DNA of 43,948 nt. Origin: Lachnospiraceae bacterium (GTDB lineage Bacteria > Bacillota > Clostridia > Lachnospirales > Lachnospiraceae). Numbering within the stretch: position 1 is the first letter of the stretch; each line of letters opens with the position of its first letter. The notes under the pieces were generated by a model. That model saw nothing but the letters and a program-made list of their open reading frames with translations. It had not been told where the DNA came from and searched no databases. The stretch lies in NCBI GenBank assembly GCA_024403415.1, contig JAKSRY010000019.1, positions 1 through 43,948 of the forward strand. Reading direction: 5' to 3'. This document shows, piece by piece, positions 43,890-43,948 of the stretch. The position numbers and the translations under genes were made by a program.

Positions 43890-43948
43890 ATGAATTTAAA
43901 TGAGTTTTGTAAAAAAGAATATGGGTCAAAACTGTATAAACTAAGCTT
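43890..43948 (+). CDS. Start of a probable YhcC-type radical SAM protein (partial)
   Basis: Only 19 complete codons remain: MNLNEFCKKEYGSKLYKLS, open to the window edge. The KxYGxKLYKLS pattern matches the N-terminus of YhcC-like radical SAM proteins, in which it is followed by a cysteine-rich LDGGFTCPNRDG-type segment that would lie just outside. No clear ribosome binding site is visible, so the call is tentative. Confidence 0.45.
   Translation, partial: MNLNEFCKKEYGSKLYKLS

Overview
The window is a low-GC, gene-dense stretch of a Gram-positive anaerobe, most likely a Lachnospiraceae (Clostridia) of the Butyrivibrio/Pseudobutyrivibrio kind. This is inferred from the low GC content, strong AGGAGG-type ribosome binding sites, T-box and B12 riboswitch leaders, an intracellular cellobiose phosphorylase, a domain-permuted GH3 beta-glucosidase and a FakA/DegV fatty acid kinase set. 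No rRNA, tRNA, phage, insertion sequence or CRISPR was seen. Almost all genes run on the + strand; the exceptions are the HAD phosphatase and the cellobiose phosphorylase.

Layout. 1-5.8 kb: tail of an acetyltransferase, then a sulfur and tRNA-thiolation group (trans-sulfuration PLP enzyme, rhodanese-TtcA fusion, MnmA). Its gene gaps, and the end of the nearby HAD gene, carry five copies of a ~37-bp hairpin repeat. Between 4.0 and 5.6 kb a complete cobalamin riboswitch controls a lipoprotein with a transcobalamin-like DUF4430 domain and an ECF S component, a candidate corrinoid uptake unit. 5.8-15.8 kb: HAD phosphatase, hybrid histidine kinase, cellobiose phosphorylase with a promoter plus palindromic operator, an OmpA-domain lipoprotein, a YgiQ radical SAM protein and an uncharacterised helical protein.

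15.9-29.2 kb is the most striking region. It holds an sn-glycerol-1-phosphate dehydrogenase, an AMP-ligase fused to an acyl carrier protein, two PlsC-type acyltransferases, a second AMP-ligase with a free ACP, an LRAT-like (NCEHF) protein, an alpha/beta hydrolase, a DegV/FakB-like fatty-acid-binding protein, an MFS_2/GPH transporter, FakA fatty acid kinase and a second hydrolase with a Cys nucleophile. I read it as a lipid salvage or remodelling locus: fatty acids are released or imported, activated as acyl-AMP/acyl-ACP or acyl-phosphate, and esterified to a (lyso)lipid. It resembles the E. coli Aas-LplT system broken into separate parts. No single enzyme is new as a family; the assembly is what deserves attention.

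29.4-35.3 kb: DUF3737 beta-helix protein, MalY/PatB-type C-S lyase, permuted GH3 and a tocopherol-cyclase-like protein. 35.3-42.3 kb: a textbook T-box leader (probable Trp UGG specifier) followed by a complete trpEGDCFBA operon ending in a strong terminator. 42.4 kb to the end: a second DegV protein, a YcxB-like membrane protein, and the first codons of a probable YhcC-type radical SAM gene cut off by the window edge.
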